From assembly GCA_963769045.1 (NCBI GenBank), contig CAVYKK010000009.1:1-64000 (forward strand): 64,000 nt of DNA. The letters are read 5' to 3'. Positions within the stretch are counted from its first letter, which is position 1. Each line of letters opens with the position of its first letter. The position numbers were made by a program, and so were the translations under genes. Positions 41,340-49,489 of the stretch are shown in pieces. The notes beneath the pieces were generated by a model. The model had not been told where the DNA came from, ran no database searches, and saw nothing but the letters and a program-made list of their open reading frames with translations. This DNA is from Methanocella_A sp963769045 (GTDB lineage Archaea; Halobacteriota; Methanocellia; Methanocellales; Methanocellaceae).

Positions 41340-41636
41340 ATGAAAAGATTCAATGCCAGTACAGGATTATTATATATCATGGAAGACGAGGGGAAAAGCA
41401 AGGCTTTAGCTAAGGCAGAGAAAGCGCTTCTGCGAGAGACGGGCAGCATGCCGATCGATTTTCTGTCGGTCGAGCAGGCGGAGTGGCCGGATGCGAGCAT
41501 GGGGTGGGCAGAGCCCGGACGCTCCTATGCGCAAATGATCACGGAAGGCTACCGGGTCACGGCCCGCTCGGCAGGTAAGCTGTTCGAGTGTCGGATATCG
41601 GGCGGGAATGTCCGGTGCATGGTGCTAAAAGGTTAA
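41340..41636 (+). CDS. Hypothetical protein, 85-98 residues
   Basis: From ATG 41340, or more likely ATG 41379 (MEDEGKSKALAKAEK). Charged N-terminal helix, then WPDASMGWAEPGRSYAQMITEGYRV and a short C-terminal strand pair with two Cys (FECRISGGNVRCMV). No family recognised. Alone between genes on other transcripts. Confidence 0.5.
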   Translation: MKRFNASTGLLYIMEDEGKSKALAKAEKALLRETGSMPIDFLSVEQAEWPDASMGWAEPGRSYAQMITEGYRVTARSAGKLFECRISGGNVRCMVLKG

Positions 41637-41853
41637 CAATTAATCGTTATAGATTCGACAGATATCTTTAACGATTTTGCGTTATATGGCTGGTGCTATC
41701 CGTTTAAGTACGGGATTTCCGCTCTTGACACGGTCAATATACGTGGATTTTCGACGATTGCCTAGCAACATCTTTATGTACAAGAAATATAATTTATGAA
41801 AGGCAGATTGTCTGTAATGATTATATATTATAGACTTGATGCGGAGGCGTAAA
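41637..41853. promoter_or_regulatory. Promoter region of sat
   Basis: AT-rich. A TATA-like GATTATATATTATAG lies at about 41818-41832, and GCGGAGGCG just before the ATG is the ribosome-binding site. Confidence 0.5.
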
Positions 41854-43527
41854 ATGAGCGTGCAACAGGTAAAGCTGGTCAACACGGTCCTTGAGGGGCC
41901 GACTCGTGAGGTAGCCATTGAAGAAGCACAGGAGAACCTCTCAAGAAACCAGAACACAATCATGATCGACGAGGAAGCCTGGATCACGGTGGAAATGATC
42001 GCCACCGGAGCACTCAGCCCGTGCACCGGCTTCATGAACCGGGAGGACTATTCGACCGTGCTGCACACCGGCCGGCTGGCCAACGGTACCCCGTGGCCTA
42101 CGCCGCTTTCCTTCGCCATGGCGGGCGACCGGAACCAGGAAGTGCTAAAGAACCTCAAGAACGGCGACATCGTCACGCTCATCAGCCGGAACAAGCAGCC
42201 CGTAGCCCGTATCCTCACCGAAGAGGTCTTCGAGTACGACCGGGAGGAGCGCGCGCAGTGTGTGTTCGGTACGACCGATAAGCGACATCCGGGCGTCCGC
42301 AGCATCTACGAGCGCATGGGCGACCGCTCGCTTGCCGGCAAGGTCGAGCTGATGAACCGCCCCCACTGGGGCGCGTTCGAGAAATACCGGCTCACTCCGC
42401 AGGAATGCTACGAATACTTCTATAAGAAGAAGGGCGCGCGCACGGTCGTCGGCTTCATCACCGGCGCCAACCCCGTGCACCGGGGCCACGAGCACATCCA
42501 CCGGGTCTCGCTGGAGAACCACGACATGCTGCTCATCCAGCCGCTGGTGCAGCTGGCCAAGCCCGAGTACATCCGCTCGGAATACCGGATACAGGCCTAC
42601 GAGACGCTCATCAACAAGTACTACCCGAAAGAGCGCGTGCTCATGAGCCCGCTGCGGGTCACGTACATCTTCGCCGGCCCGAGGGAGGCCATCCTGCACG
42701 CGATCGTCTCGCGCAACTTCGGCGCCACGTCGTTCGCCATCGGCCGCGACCATGCCGGCGTCGGCAGCTACTACGGCGACTACGAGTGCCAGTCCATCTT
42801 CGACCGGCTCTATGAGAACGGCGCGAAAGACCTCGGCATCGAGCTGCTGCCGTTCAGCGAAGTGTTCTACTGTTGCCGCTGCGGCACCACCGCCACGGAA
42901 AACACCTGCCCCCACGGCAAGCAATACCGGGTCAACATCAGCGGCACCGCGATACGGGAGCTGATGCGCTATGGGTACCTGCCGCCGAAGGAAGTGTCCC
43001 GGCCGGAAGCCGCGCGTATCGGCATGCAGGGGATACAGCCCAAAGGGCTGGACGAGAATGGCGGGTCGATCTACCCTGTCGGCTCCATCATCAAGAAAAT
43101 GTTCCCGTTCTACCTGGTCGCCAAACGGCTCGGCGGCCAGCTCAGGGATAAGCCGCTTAGCTGGGAAGACCTGACGCTCGAGGACGTCGAACGCGCCCTC
43201 ATGGACGTGCGGGAGAACTCGGACCGGATACTGAAGGACATCTCACGCGATATCGAGTATAGCATGGACGTCCGCCGGGACATAGCTCCTGGCTGGACGG
43301 CCGATTCTGCCGACTACGTCAGGGAGCGCCAGCATTGCCTGATCAAGGCGCTCGAGGAGAAGGTAAAGTCGGCAGACCCGAACGCAGACAACAAGATGTT
43401 CCAGAGCAAGGCCGAGGCGGAAAAAGAGCTGGAGACCGCGAAGACTGTCTTCGCGAGCATACCCGAAGGCCGCGTCGACAACAAGAAGCTGATCTGGAAC
43501 CCGCTGAAGTACGAGGAATACCATTAA
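41854..43527 (+). CDS. sat: Sulfate adenylyltransferase (ATP sulfurylase) with C-terminal extension
   Basis: Makes adenosine 5'-phosphosulfate from ATP and sulfate, the first step of sulfate assimilation. 557 residues from ATG 41854 after GCGGAGGCG. An N-terminal PUA-like domain is followed by the nucleotidyltransferase core with GANPVHRGH (204-212, HxGH), QPLVQLAKPEYIRSEYR and GRDHAGVG (about 299-306). A Cys group CCRCG...CPHGK sits near 350-365 as in zinc-bearing forms. About 150 residues beyond the usual end form a charged helical tail. No APS kinase or reductase gene is near. Sulfate assimilation is rare in methanogens but reported for the Methanocella group. Confidence 0.92.
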   Translation: MSVQQVKLVNTVLEGPTREVAIEEAQENLSRNQNTIMIDEEAWITVEMIATGALSPCTGFMNREDYSTVLHTGRLANGTPWPTPLSFAMAGDRNQEVLKNLKNGDIVTLISRNKQPVARILTEEVFEYDREERAQCVFGTTDKRHPGVRSIYERMGDRSLAGKVELMNRPHWGAFEKYRLTPQECYEYFYKKKGARTVVGFITGANPVHRGHEHIHRVSLENHDMLLIQPLVQLAKPEYIRSEYRIQAYETLINKYYPKERVLMSPLRVTYIFAGPREAILHAIVSRNFGATSFAIGRDHAGVGSYYGDYECQSIFDRLYENGAKDLGIELLPFSEVFYCCRCGTTATENTCPHGKQYRVNISGTAIRELMRYGYLPPKEVSRPEAARIGMQGIQPKGLDENGGSIYPVGSIIKKMFPFYLVAKRLGGQLRDKPLSWEDLTLEDVERALMDVRENSDRILKDISRDIEYSMDVRRDIAPGWTADSADYVRERQHCLIKALEEKVKSADPNADNKMFQSKAEAEKELETAKTVFASIPEGRVDNKKLIWNPLKYEEYH

Positions 43528-43645
43528 GCATTGGACACGGAGGCCACAAAGGCCACTAAGGGCACAAAGGGGCGCCTGTGACGTATTGCAACCGGCTTTC
43601 ATCCTTCGTGGCCTTTGTGCCCTTAGTGCCCTTTGTGTCCAATGC
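43528..43645. repeat. Hairpin repeat, copy D (CACAAAGGN arms)
   Basis: Fills the whole space between the sat stop and the HtrA stop. Ends GCATTGGACAC (43528-43538) and GTGTCCAATGC (43635-43645) are perfect complements. Arms hold CACGGAGGC, CACAAAGGC, CACTAAGGG and CACAAAGGG. The core is short; on the minus strand GGATGAAAGCC...TACGTC may be a deleted form of the shared core. Confidence 0.8.
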
Positions 43646-43646
43646 C

Positions 43647-44603
43647 TTATTGTGCGCCCTGCGCCGTCTGGGGCAGCTCGCTTAGCGCAATGTTGACTTC
43701 ATGCTGTGTCGGGCCCCGCAATACCATCACACTCATCTCGTCGCCGACCTTTTTCGAGTGGACTTCCCGGCTCAGCTCTTCCATCTGGTTCAATTCCTTC
43801 CGGTCAGCGGCCACGATCATGTCTCCCGGAGCAATGCCTGCCTTTGCTGCAGGACTATCGGCGAAGACTCGTGTAACCAGGATGCCTTTATCCATTGGCA
43901 GGCCGTAGTACTGGGATATCTGCGGATTGACGCCCACGCCAAGGATGCCCAGCCACGGCCGGACGACCTTGCCGAACTGGATGAGTTCGCGGGCGATATG
44001 TCCGGCAAGCGTCATGGGTATGGAGAAGCCGATGCCCTGGGCGAACGGGATGTTGGCCGAGTTTATACCGATGACCTCGCCGTGCCGGTTGACCAGCGGG
44101 CCGCCGCTGTTGCCAGGGTTGATGTGGGCGTCCGTCTGGATCAGGTTCTCGTAGACGCCTTTCTCAGCCTGGATGGTCCGGTGTAGCGCGCTGATGACGC
44201 CGACCGTTACGGTCGGTCCCCGCAACAGGAAGCCGAACGGGTTCCCGATGGCGATAGCCGTCTCGCCGACGCGTATATCGCTCGAGTCTCCGAGCCGTGC
44301 GGGCGGCAGGTTGCCTTCGTCGACCTTCACGACCGCCACGTCGCTCGTCGGGTCGGTGCCCACGAGCTTTCCTTTGAACTTCCGGCCGTCGAACATGGTC
44401 ACCTCGATGTCCTCCGCCTGCTCGACGATGTGATTATTAGTCATGATGTGCCCCTGGTCGTCGATGACGATGCCGGAGCCCATGCCCCGCAGCGGGACGA
44501 CGTTCATGTAATAGTCGTGGACCAGCCGCACCGTGTTGACGTTCACGACTGATGGGCCTATTTTCTCTATGATCTTGATCATTTCCTCATCGGATATTGC
44601 CAT
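43647..44603 (-). CDS. HtrA/Deg-type serine protease, cytosolic
   Basis: 318 residues: a chymotrypsin-like domain with the triad His58 (TNNHIV), Asp88 (TSDVAVVKV) and Ser166 (GNSGGP), then one PDZ domain (about 215-305, GILVTRVFADSPAAKAGIAPGDMI). Degrades or refolds damaged proteins. There is no signal peptide or membrane helix, unlike most Deg proteases, so it should act inside the cell. A perfect 11-bp palindrome lies in its divergent promoter. Confidence 0.93.
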   Translation of the reverse strand: MAISDEEMIKIIEKIGPSVVNVNTVRLVHDYYMNVVPLRGMGSGIVIDDQGHIMTNNHIVEQAEDIEVTMFDGRKFKGKLVGTDPTSDVAVVKVDEGNLPPARLGDSSDIRVGETAIAIGNPFGFLLRGPTVTVGVISALHRTIQAEKGVYENLIQTDAHINPGNSGGPLVNRHGEVIGINSANIPFAQGIGFSIPMTLAGHIARELIQFGKVVRPWLGILGVGVNPQISQYYGLPMDKGILVTRVFADSPAAKAGIAPGDMIVAADRKELNQMEELSREVHSKKVGDEMSVMVLRGPTQHEVNIALSELPQTAQGAQ

Positions 44604-44663
44604 GCGAACACCGAATAATATAATATGCTGAATAATATATAATATATTTCAACGCTTTCTGAC

Positions 44664-44689
44664 GCGTCAATTGACGGATCAATTGACGC
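44664..44689. promoter_or_regulatory. Palindrome in the HtrA/YkgJ divergent promoter
   Basis: GCGTCAATTGA-CGGA-TCAATTGACGC, perfect 11-base arms; TCAATTGACG also occurs as a direct repeat. Probably an operator; the regulator is unknown. Confidence 0.65.
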
Positions 44690-44741
44690 ACAATGCCGGT
44701 AAAGGCTTTATGATAAGAGCGATGATACAGCTTGATCTGTT

Positions 44742-45335
44742 ATGCCTGACGCTGAGGGAGAATACACGGACGGCCCCGCCTTCGAGTGCGGCTGCTGCGG
44801 ACAGTGCTGCCGCCGGGACCCTTATTATGCGGTCTCCCTGCTCGACATCAGGAACATCAGCATAGGCCTGAAGCTGAGCCCGGGGGAATTCTTCGGGAAA
44901 TATTGTGCGGTGATCGACACTCCTGGCGGGTTCCGGTATCCGGCCATCCTGGCCCCGGACGGCTGCCCGTTCGTCAGGGGCGCTTTATGTGCTATCCATA
45001 TTGTGAAGCCTATTGGCTGCTGGGTCTTCCCGGAGTCGGCGCTGATACCGGTCAGCGTCCTTAAAAAGAGCGTCACCGCGATACCTGGCTGTGCCATCCT
45101 CCGGATGCCGGATGACGACAGGCCGCTGAAGGCGGACCTGGAGTTGATGGCCGCAAGAGATCTCCATTTCGAGTACACGAAACAGTATTTCGCAGAGCGT
45201 GACGCCTTCGACGAAAAATCGTGGCAGGAAGCGACCGACCGGCTGATCGCGAAACTACAGGACGCGGATGAGATTGGCCAGCGCTCAATGACGCTCCGGG
45301 AGAAGGCTGAAGCGCAGATAGCAGTGTTAAAATAG
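44742..45335 (+). CDS. YkgJ-family cysteine cluster protein
   Basis: 197 residues. FECGCCGQCCRRDPYYAVSLLD near residue 15 is the CxxCCxxC-type signature of the YkgJ/UPF0153 family, with later DGCPFVRGALCAIHIVKPIGC supplying the remaining cysteines. The set is thought to bind an iron-sulfur cluster or zinc; function unknown. The C-terminal 70 residues are helical. Its end overlaps the convergent permease gene by nine bases. Confidence 0.88.
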   Translation: MPDAEGEYTDGPAFECGCCGQCCRRDPYYAVSLLDIRNISIGLKLSPGEFFGKYCAVIDTPGGFRYPAILAPDGCPFVRGALCAIHIVKPIGCWVFPESALIPVSVLKKSVTAIPGCAILRMPDDDRPLKADLELMAARDLHFEYTKQYFAERDAFDEKSWQEATDRLIAKLQDADEIGQRSMTLREKAEAQIAVLK

Positions 45336-46613
45336 CATGATCTCCAGCGCCAGCACGGCGGCCGAGGCTAGAATGACGATCGGCGTGACCGTCAGGCCTG
45401 TCTTGATGAAGTCCGTAATGCCGGTGCTCCACTTTTCCGCCTTCGCCGTCTCTATCCACAGGATACCCGCCAGCGCCCCGGTGATGGTAATGTTGGCGCC
45501 CAGGTTGCTGCCGATCACCAGCGAATAGGCCATGGCCAGCGCCATGTCCGGCGTCTGCGCGATGCCTGAGGTAATCGGCACCATCATGGCGGTCATCGGT
45601 ATGTTGTTGACCACGTTGCACAGGAAGGCCGACGAGAGCGAGACGAAGAACGTGGCCAGCACGGCGTTCTGCCCGACGATGGCTACCAGGCCGCTGCCGA
45701 TGGCCGCATTAACGCCGCTGACCTCCAGGCCTTTGACCACTATGAACAGCGAGACCACGAAGACTACCACCCGCCAGGAAACCCGCTTCGTGCGGAACAA
45801 CGGGCGGCGCTCGGCGAGATATATGGCGATAATGCCCACGGTGGTCACTGCCGATAGCGGCAGCGCAAAGTTGCTGGCGAAGCCGCAGCCGATCAGCACG
45901 AAGACAAGGACCGCGATACCGACCAGCACCATCGACTTATCCTTGATCAGGTGCCACGGGTCGATTTCCTTCTCCTGCTCATAGTTCTTCGTGATCGAGT
46001 CCCGGTACATGTAGCGGAAGATGAGGTAGTTCACGACCATGGCCGTCAGGCTCGGCAGGAACATCCACGCGGCGAAGTCGAAGTAGCCGATACGGAAGCC
46101 GTCGCCGATGAGGATGTTGGTCAGGTTCCCTATCAGCAGGAACATGGAAGCGATATTGGCCGCAAAGAAGAACGAGTACATGAACGGCTTCGCGTCCAGG
46201 CTTGCACGGCGGCAGAACTTGAGGATGATCGGCGTCAGCGTCAGGATGGCGATGTCGTTGGACGTGAAGGCCGTGATCAGGCAGGTGACCGCGTATGTGT
46301 ACGCGAACAGACGTCTGGCGTCGCCGCCGGCCGCCTGCATGGCCTTGACCGCACACCACTCGAAGAAGCCGTAGTCATCCAGGAACGTGCTGATGACCAT
46401 CAGCTCGATCAGGATGACGATCACGTTCCAGGTAGTGACCTGCGGAGTCGCATATGCCGTGGCAAAGCCCAGCGCTTCGATGACGTGGTGTGGCTGGAGG
46501 AATATGAGCATGAGCAGCGCACCGATCAGTGCACCGGTGGCCTCGTTGAGCTTCCAGGGGCGGACCATGATCAGGAAGTAGGTGAGTAAAAAGACCAGAA
46601 TCTCGCCGATCAT
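45327..46613 (-). CDS. ArsB/SLC13-type anion permease
   Basis: 428 residues and about eleven helices of the ion-transporter superfamily that includes ArsB, NhaD and dicarboxylate carriers. Key segments are LITAFTSNDIAILTLTPIIL and the symmetric NVVNNIPMTAMMVPI, the two re-entrant loops, and VIGSNLGANITITGALAGILW. Substrate cannot be read off: arsenite, sulfate, carboxylate or Na/H exchange are all known in the family. Neighbouring genes do not settle it. Confidence 0.87.
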   Translation of the reverse strand: MIGEILVFLLTYFLIMVRPWKLNEATGALIGALLMLIFLQPHHVIEALGFATAYATPQVTTWNVIVILIELMVISTFLDDYGFFEWCAVKAMQAAGGDARRLFAYTYAVTCLITAFTSNDIAILTLTPIILKFCRRASLDAKPFMYSFFFAANIASMFLLIGNLTNILIGDGFRIGYFDFAAWMFLPSLTAMVVNYLIFRYMYRDSITKNYEQEKEIDPWHLIKDKSMVLVGIAVLVFVLIGCGFASNFALPLSAVTTVGIIAIYLAERRPLFRTKRVSWRVVVFVVSLFIVVKGLEVSGVNAAIGSGLVAIVGQNAVLATFFVSLSSAFLCNVVNNIPMTAMMVPITSGIAQTPDMALAMAYSLVIGSNLGANITITGALAGILWIETAKAEKWSTGITDFIKTGLTVTPIVILASAAVLALEIMLF

Positions 46614-46968
46614 GCCCTATCAGCTTTTGAATGGCAGAGGAAAGACATTAACATTCTGGTACTGTGTCGAAGATGCCGGGGTGGCCAGGGGCGCCATGCT
46701 TGCCAGGGTGTTCTATAAAAATTTTAATAATCGACAACTGCAAAGCCTGCCAGCCTGCGCGTGTGCGCGCGTGCGCCCGTGCAGTCTGCGGCGAATTGCC
46801 GGGCCTGTTTTTCATCACCTTATACCTGACGAAAAACAGGCCTGGTCATCCGCCGACCCCTGGCGGCCCCTATACAGGGTGCTCTGATAAGCTTGATGCA
46901 CGTAGCCTGATGGGATTTTCTCATGGCTTGATGCGGATTACAGCACGTTACCTGCTAATTACGCAAGT
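46614..46968. other. Spacer between divergent genes
   Basis: No gene. Holds GCCAGGGGCGCC-like repeats at about 46683-46710, the longest alternating CG tract (46756-46776) and AT-rich sequence near 46955. Confidence 0.45.
46756..46776. repeat. Alternating CG tract
   Basis: TGCGCGTGTGCGCGCGTGCGC with strict purine-pyrimidine alternation over 21 bases, the longest of these tracts. Confidence 0.55.
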
Positions 46969-46998
46969 ATTAAATATGATATGTAACATGTGTTACAT
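46969..46998 (+). promoter_or_regulatory. TATA box and perfect palindromic operator of the ChrB-like operon
   Basis: TTAAATAT at 46970-46977 is a TATA box. It is followed at 46981-46998 by ATGTAACA-TG-TGTTACAT, perfect 8-base arms, over the expected transcription start and seven bases before the ATG. This is a strong repressor-site arrangement. Confidence 0.75.
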
Positions 46999-47004
46999 AC
47001 AACT

Positions 47005-47592
47005 ATGTCCGGCGTGGAATGGATTCTTCTGCTATCGCAACTGCCGTCCGGGCCGTCCGGTATCCGGGTCATGCTCTGGCGGCGCATGAGGGCCGCGGGA
47101 GCGGTCAGCCTGCATAATGGCGTATGGGCATTGCCTTCATCATCTAAAAATGAGCAGTTCATGAACGAAATCCTTTCTTACGTACGGGAACATGGCGGAA
47201 ACGCTACGATCTTTATCGCCCGGGCGCAAACACCCGAAGTCGAAGCAGGCCTGACCGGCGAGTTCACGAAGAACACTGACCAGGACTACGTGGAATTCAT
47301 CGACGAGTGCAAGGGTTTCCTCGTTGAGCTTGAAACGGAGATACGGCAGAAAAAGTTCACTTTTGCCGAGCTTGACGAGAACGAGGCCGAGCTGCAAAAG
47401 CTGACGAGCTGGCTGAGGAAAATACGCGCACGGGACTACCTGGGTAACGCAAAGGCACCGGATGCCGGCAATGCCCTTGAAAACTGCCGGAAGATCTTGC
47501 GGACCTTCGCCCGATCGGTCTATGTCGACGAAGGGATCGACGTGCCAGAGAACGAGATCGAGTACCGGGACGATAAGGCGGTCGAGGGTTGA
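47005..47592 (+). CDS. ChrB N-terminal-domain protein
   Basis: 195 residues from ATG 47005. The first 120 match the ChrB N-terminal domain: EWILLLSQLPSGPSGIRVMLWRRMRAAGAVSLHNGVWALP, then a ferredoxin-like fold with HGGNATIFIARAQ. ChrB regulates chromate efflux in bacteria. The C-terminal part is helical and charged and lacks the rest of ChrB. With a perfect palindrome at the promoter it may repress its own operon, though no chromate pump is present. Confidence 0.78.
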   Translation: MSGVEWILLLSQLPSGPSGIRVMLWRRMRAAGAVSLHNGVWALPSSSKNEQFMNEILSYVREHGGNATIFIARAQTPEVEAGLTGEFTKNTDQDYVEFIDECKGFLVELETEIRQKKFTFAELDENEAELQKLTSWLRKIRARDYLGNAKAPDAGNALENCRKILRTFARSVYVDEGIDVPENEIEYRDDKAVEG

Positions 47593-47624
47593 AACATGAT
47601 GAGATCGTTAACGGGGATGGGTAA

Positions 47625-48722
47625 ATGGACATAATAATCTTTTTACTGAGCTTCATTGTCATACTGACCGGATGTGAATTCTTTACCAACGGCGTGGAAT
47701 GGGCAGGCAAACGGTTCAATCTCTCCGAAGGTGCGGTAGGTAGCGTCCTCGCTGCCGTCGGGACTGCACTACCAGAGACTATCGTGCCACTGATCGCCAT
47801 CGTACTGATCGGTGGCAGCGCGGGCGAAGAGATCGGTGTGGGCGCCATACTCGGCGCGCCTTTCATGCTGGCGACCCTCGCGCTGTTCGTCTGTGGCATG
47901 TCGGTGTTCCTGTTCGCCAAACGCAGGGGGACCAGGACGCTTCACATTAACGGTAAGCTGATCAGGAGAGACCTGAAATTCTTCCTGCTGGCCTACGGCC
48001 TCGCCGCCATAGCCGCCCTCGTCCCGCCAGAATATAACCTGTTCAAGGTATTGCTGGGATTTACCCTGATACCGCTTTATATTGTATATACGATCTATAC
48101 GCTAAAGACCGGGGCACCATCCAGCGGCGAGGGCGACGAGCTTAAAAACCTGTATGTCGACAGTGTCATACGGAAATGCACAGGGAAATCGGGGGAGCCG
48201 GTCGAATGCCCGGCCGATGGCGGCGATGGTACAGTGGTGAACGTCCGCCGCCATGAGCCCGGGACTATATTGATCATCCTGCAGATACTGGCATCGCTCG
48301 GCATGATCATTCTCGGCGCAAACATGTTTGTCGAGCAGATCGAAGGGATCGCCGAATTCCTCAGTATCAACCCGTTGATCCTTGCCCTCGTCATCGCCCC
48401 GATCGCGACGGAGTTGCCGGAAAAGTTCAACAGCCTGCTGTGGATCCGGGCGAAAAAGGATACGTTCGCGATCGGCAACATCACCGGCGCCATGGTGTTC
48501 CAGAGCTGTATCCCGGTCACCATCGGAATCGTGCTCACCGGCTGGCACCTCGATGTCTCCAGTAAGGTAGGGCTCCTGCAGGGAGCAGCCATCGGCATAG
48601 CCCTGTTGTCCGGAATAATCCTGTACAAGGAATCAAGCCATAAGGAGATCAAGATGTCCGGGCTGATGATCGGCGGCCTGCTATACGTCCTGTTCATCAT
48701 CCTGGTATTGCTCAACTTGTGA
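47625..48722 (+). CDS. CaCA-type cation/calcium exchanger
   Basis: 365 residues, about ten helices. The two alpha repeats are GTALPETIVPLIAIVLIGGS (46-65) and IATELPEKFNSLLWIRAKKD (about 263-282), with the acidic residue that carries the ion. Between them lies a hydrophilic loop (about 165-215) with two Cys. Na, K or H exchange for Ca or another cation is expected. Thirty-two bases after the ChrB-like gene and ahead of the Usp gene, so part of one operon. Confidence 0.87.
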   Translation: MDIIIFLLSFIVILTGCEFFTNGVEWAGKRFNLSEGAVGSVLAAVGTALPETIVPLIAIVLIGGSAGEEIGVGAILGAPFMLATLALFVCGMSVFLFAKRRGTRTLHINGKLIRRDLKFFLLAYGLAAIAALVPPEYNLFKVLLGFTLIPLYIVYTIYTLKTGAPSSGEGDELKNLYVDSVIRKCTGKSGEPVECPADGGDGTVVNVRRHEPGTILIILQILASLGMIILGANMFVEQIEGIAEFLSINPLILALVIAPIATELPEKFNSLLWIRAKKDTFAIGNITGAMVFQSCIPVTIGIVLTGWHLDVSSKVGLLQGAAIGIALLSGIILYKESSHKEIKMSGLMIGGLLYVLFIILVLLNL

Positions 48723-48765
48723 TTGCGGAGACGGTGAACATAACTCAAAATTGATAAGACAGGCG

Positions 48766-49212
48766 ATGTATATGGGAGAAATCAGCTACACTAAAATCCT
48801 GGTCCCCACGGACGGGTCGGACTATTCGTTTAAGGCCGGAGAACACGCCGTTTACCTGGCGCAGTTGACGGGTGCCAGGCTCTACGTCTTATACGTGGTC
48901 GACACAGACATGGCTTTCCACAGCGGCATCCACTATGCGGAAGACGTTAGTGGATTGGAGAAGTCGGGACCGGATGCCACGGGCAAAATAAGATCGATAT
49001 GCGAGCGGGCTGGCATACCCTGTGAAGAGATGATTATCCGGGGTAAGCCGGCAGACGTAATCGTCGATACCGCGGAAAAGACCGGTGCCAGTTTGATCGT
49101 CATCGGTTCATTGGGCATGTCGGCTATCGAGCGCGTGCTGATAGGCAGCGTCTCGGATAAGGTCATGAGGCATGCGAAGTGCCCTGTATTGCTGGTCCGC
49201 GGTCAGAGGTAG
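48766..49212 (+). CDS. Universal stress protein (UspA fold)
   Basis: 148 residues. Begins TKILVPTDGSDYSFKAGEHA and ends with the nucleotide loop GSLGMSAIERVLIGSVSDKVMRHAKCPVLLV, the G-2x-G-9x-G(S/T) motif of ATP-binding Usp proteins. Last gene of the ChrB-like/exchanger operon, where Usp domains often regulate transporters. ATG at 48766 preferred over ATG 48772 and an upstream TTG. Confidence 0.9.
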   Translation: MYMGEISYTKILVPTDGSDYSFKAGEHAVYLAQLTGARLYVLYVVDTDMAFHSGIHYAEDVSGLEKSGPDATGKIRSICERAGIPCEEMIIRGKPADVIVDTAEKTGASLIVIGSLGMSAIERVLIGSVSDKVMRHAKCPVLLVRGQR

Positions 49213-49224
49213 ACTGATCTCTTT

Positions 49225-49258
49225 CCTGTCAGGCCCGTCATCGTGTAAAAATGACAGG
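49225..49258 (+). terminator. Hairpin after the Usp gene
   Basis: CCTGTCA and TGACAGG pair across a 20-base loop, twelve bases past the stop. Probable end of the operon transcript. Confidence 0.4.
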
Positions 49259-49426
49259 CCCGGTTTCGACGGCCTGCCGATATCGGGCATATCGATCTGT
49301 CATTTGCGCGTGTGACCGGCGGTAGCCGTATTTTTTATACCGGTATCGATATCATCTTCACCATTTTTCTATCTCACAATTGGTTGACCTGATATCGACC
49401 GGGGCGGAAAAGCACAACAAAATCAC

Positions 49427-49444
49427 TGACTGACCAGTCAGTCA
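49427..49444. promoter_or_regulatory. Orphan TetR-like palindrome
   Basis: TGACTGAC-CA-GTCAGTCA, perfect 8-base arms, the classic form of a TetR-family operator. It lies between convergent gene ends with no gene starting beside it. Confidence 0.55.
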
Positions 49445-49489
49445 GCGACTCATGGCCAGTTGACAGCTATCACATGTTCTATCAAAAAA

